Source: Phytoseiulus persimilis (lineage: Eukaryota; Arthropoda; Arachnida; Mesostigmata; Phytoseiidae). From it: DNA of 64,000 nucleotides. Made by a program: the position numbers and the translations under genes. The stretch spans positions 13,082,001-13,146,000 of the forward strand of contig CM075101.1 of NCBI GenBank assembly GCA_037576195.1. Reading direction: 5' to 3'. Below, piece after piece: positions 63,563 to 64,000 of the stretch (the stretch's first letter is position 1; the number at the start of each line of letters is the position of its first letter). Below the pieces are notes generated by a model, which saw only the letters and a program-made list of their open reading frames with translations, was not told the DNA's origin and did not search any database.

Positions 63563-64000
63563 GATTCCAGTGATGTTGAAGAACGCTTTCTTGGCCGAAA
63601 AACAGATTTCTCGCACTCGAAATCCTGCAAAGGGGTCGACGCGGACTCGATGGGAGAGGGGCCGAGTATTCCTCAGTTGCCAATGGAGCGGTATTATTCG
63701 GGGTCAAGCCACACGAACGACGCACCTCAAGGAACGGAATTCCAGCATCTGAGGAACGAGATTACGGTTTGGAATTTACCCAGTCAATCGTGTGATGTAT
63801 TGCACAGCTGAGGCTCATCTTAGCAGTTTTCAAGGGGAATTCGGCAGCCTACCCCGCCGAGAGTCCGGCTCCCGCTCGCCATCTGAAGCTTGGGCCTGAC
63901 TTGGCGGCTTATGTATGTTATTCGCGGATCCGGGGAAACGGGGATTGCAATTTGCCATGCGGCATCTTGAAACATCGGATGTATCGCCGGAACCGCCTCG

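Larger units (their letters stand above)
62460..64000. other. Amt 3' flank, no further gene seen
   Basis: An AATAAA lies at 62929. A (CTC)n microsatellite is at 63541-63562. ORFs at 62885-63208 and 63513-63752 lack domains. A further Amt exon may be hidden here if the GTACGT donor in the last exon is used. Confidence 0.4.

Overview
The window is nuclear DNA from a eukaryote, almost certainly an arthropod. Coding regions are broken by GT-AG introns, genes lie on both strands, poly(A) signals follow several stops, and the proteins are animal ones. Roughly balanced base composition, very short introns (about 46-120 bp beside a few of 1 kb or more), a single-domain Kunitz protein, an Amt-type ammonium transporter and the selenocysteine enzyme PSTK together suggest a compact-genome chelicerate such as a mite. 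That is inference; nothing here names a species. The balanced composition leaves stop codons rare, so long overlapping ORFs are open in many frames by chance. Genes were therefore called from protein family plus splice-phase agreement, not from ORF length.

Ten genes are well supported, nine of them by family: a GAS41/YEATS4-like chromatin reader (14.9-16.0 kb, minus); PSTK, O-phosphoseryl-tRNA(Sec) kinase (24.8-26.0 kb, minus); an unidentified three-exon gene divergent from it (26.0-27.2 kb, plus); cytochrome c oxidase subunit 6C (30.0 kb, minus); translation termination factor eRF1 (31.7-34.4 kb, plus); an SLC25A42-like mitochondrial CoA carrier (37.4-39.3 kb, plus); a CYP3-clan cytochrome P450 (40.7-42.5 kb, plus); a secreted Kunitz-domain protein (42.9-43.3 kb, minus); an LHFPL-family tetraspan protein (45.9-49.9 kb, plus); and an Amt ammonium transporter (59.7-62.5 kb, plus). 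Each model sums to a whole number of codons with matching splice phases.

Weaker models: an unidentified minus-strand multi-exon gene at 8.65-10.05 kb, a minus-strand model at 19.1-20.0 kb beside a diverged tandem duplication, a cysteine-rich UBE3D-like exon at 35.0-35.5 kb, and a two-exon minus-strand fragment at 37.0-37.3 kb. Non-genic structure includes a 45-bp minisatellite (7.2-7.7 kb), paired inverted clusters of a short CCGAA-type repeat (24.0 and 24.6 kb) and several microsatellites. Long stretches (1-7 kb, 10-15 kb, 16-19 kb, 20.8-24 kb, 27-30 kb, 43-46 kb, 50-59 kb) show nothing I can assign.

The genes are mostly independent housekeeping or single-family genes, and I see no operon-like system. 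Two share a theme: PSTK makes Sec-tRNA, which reads UGA as selenocysteine, and eRF1 reads UGA as stop. They lie 6 kb apart, probably by coincidence.
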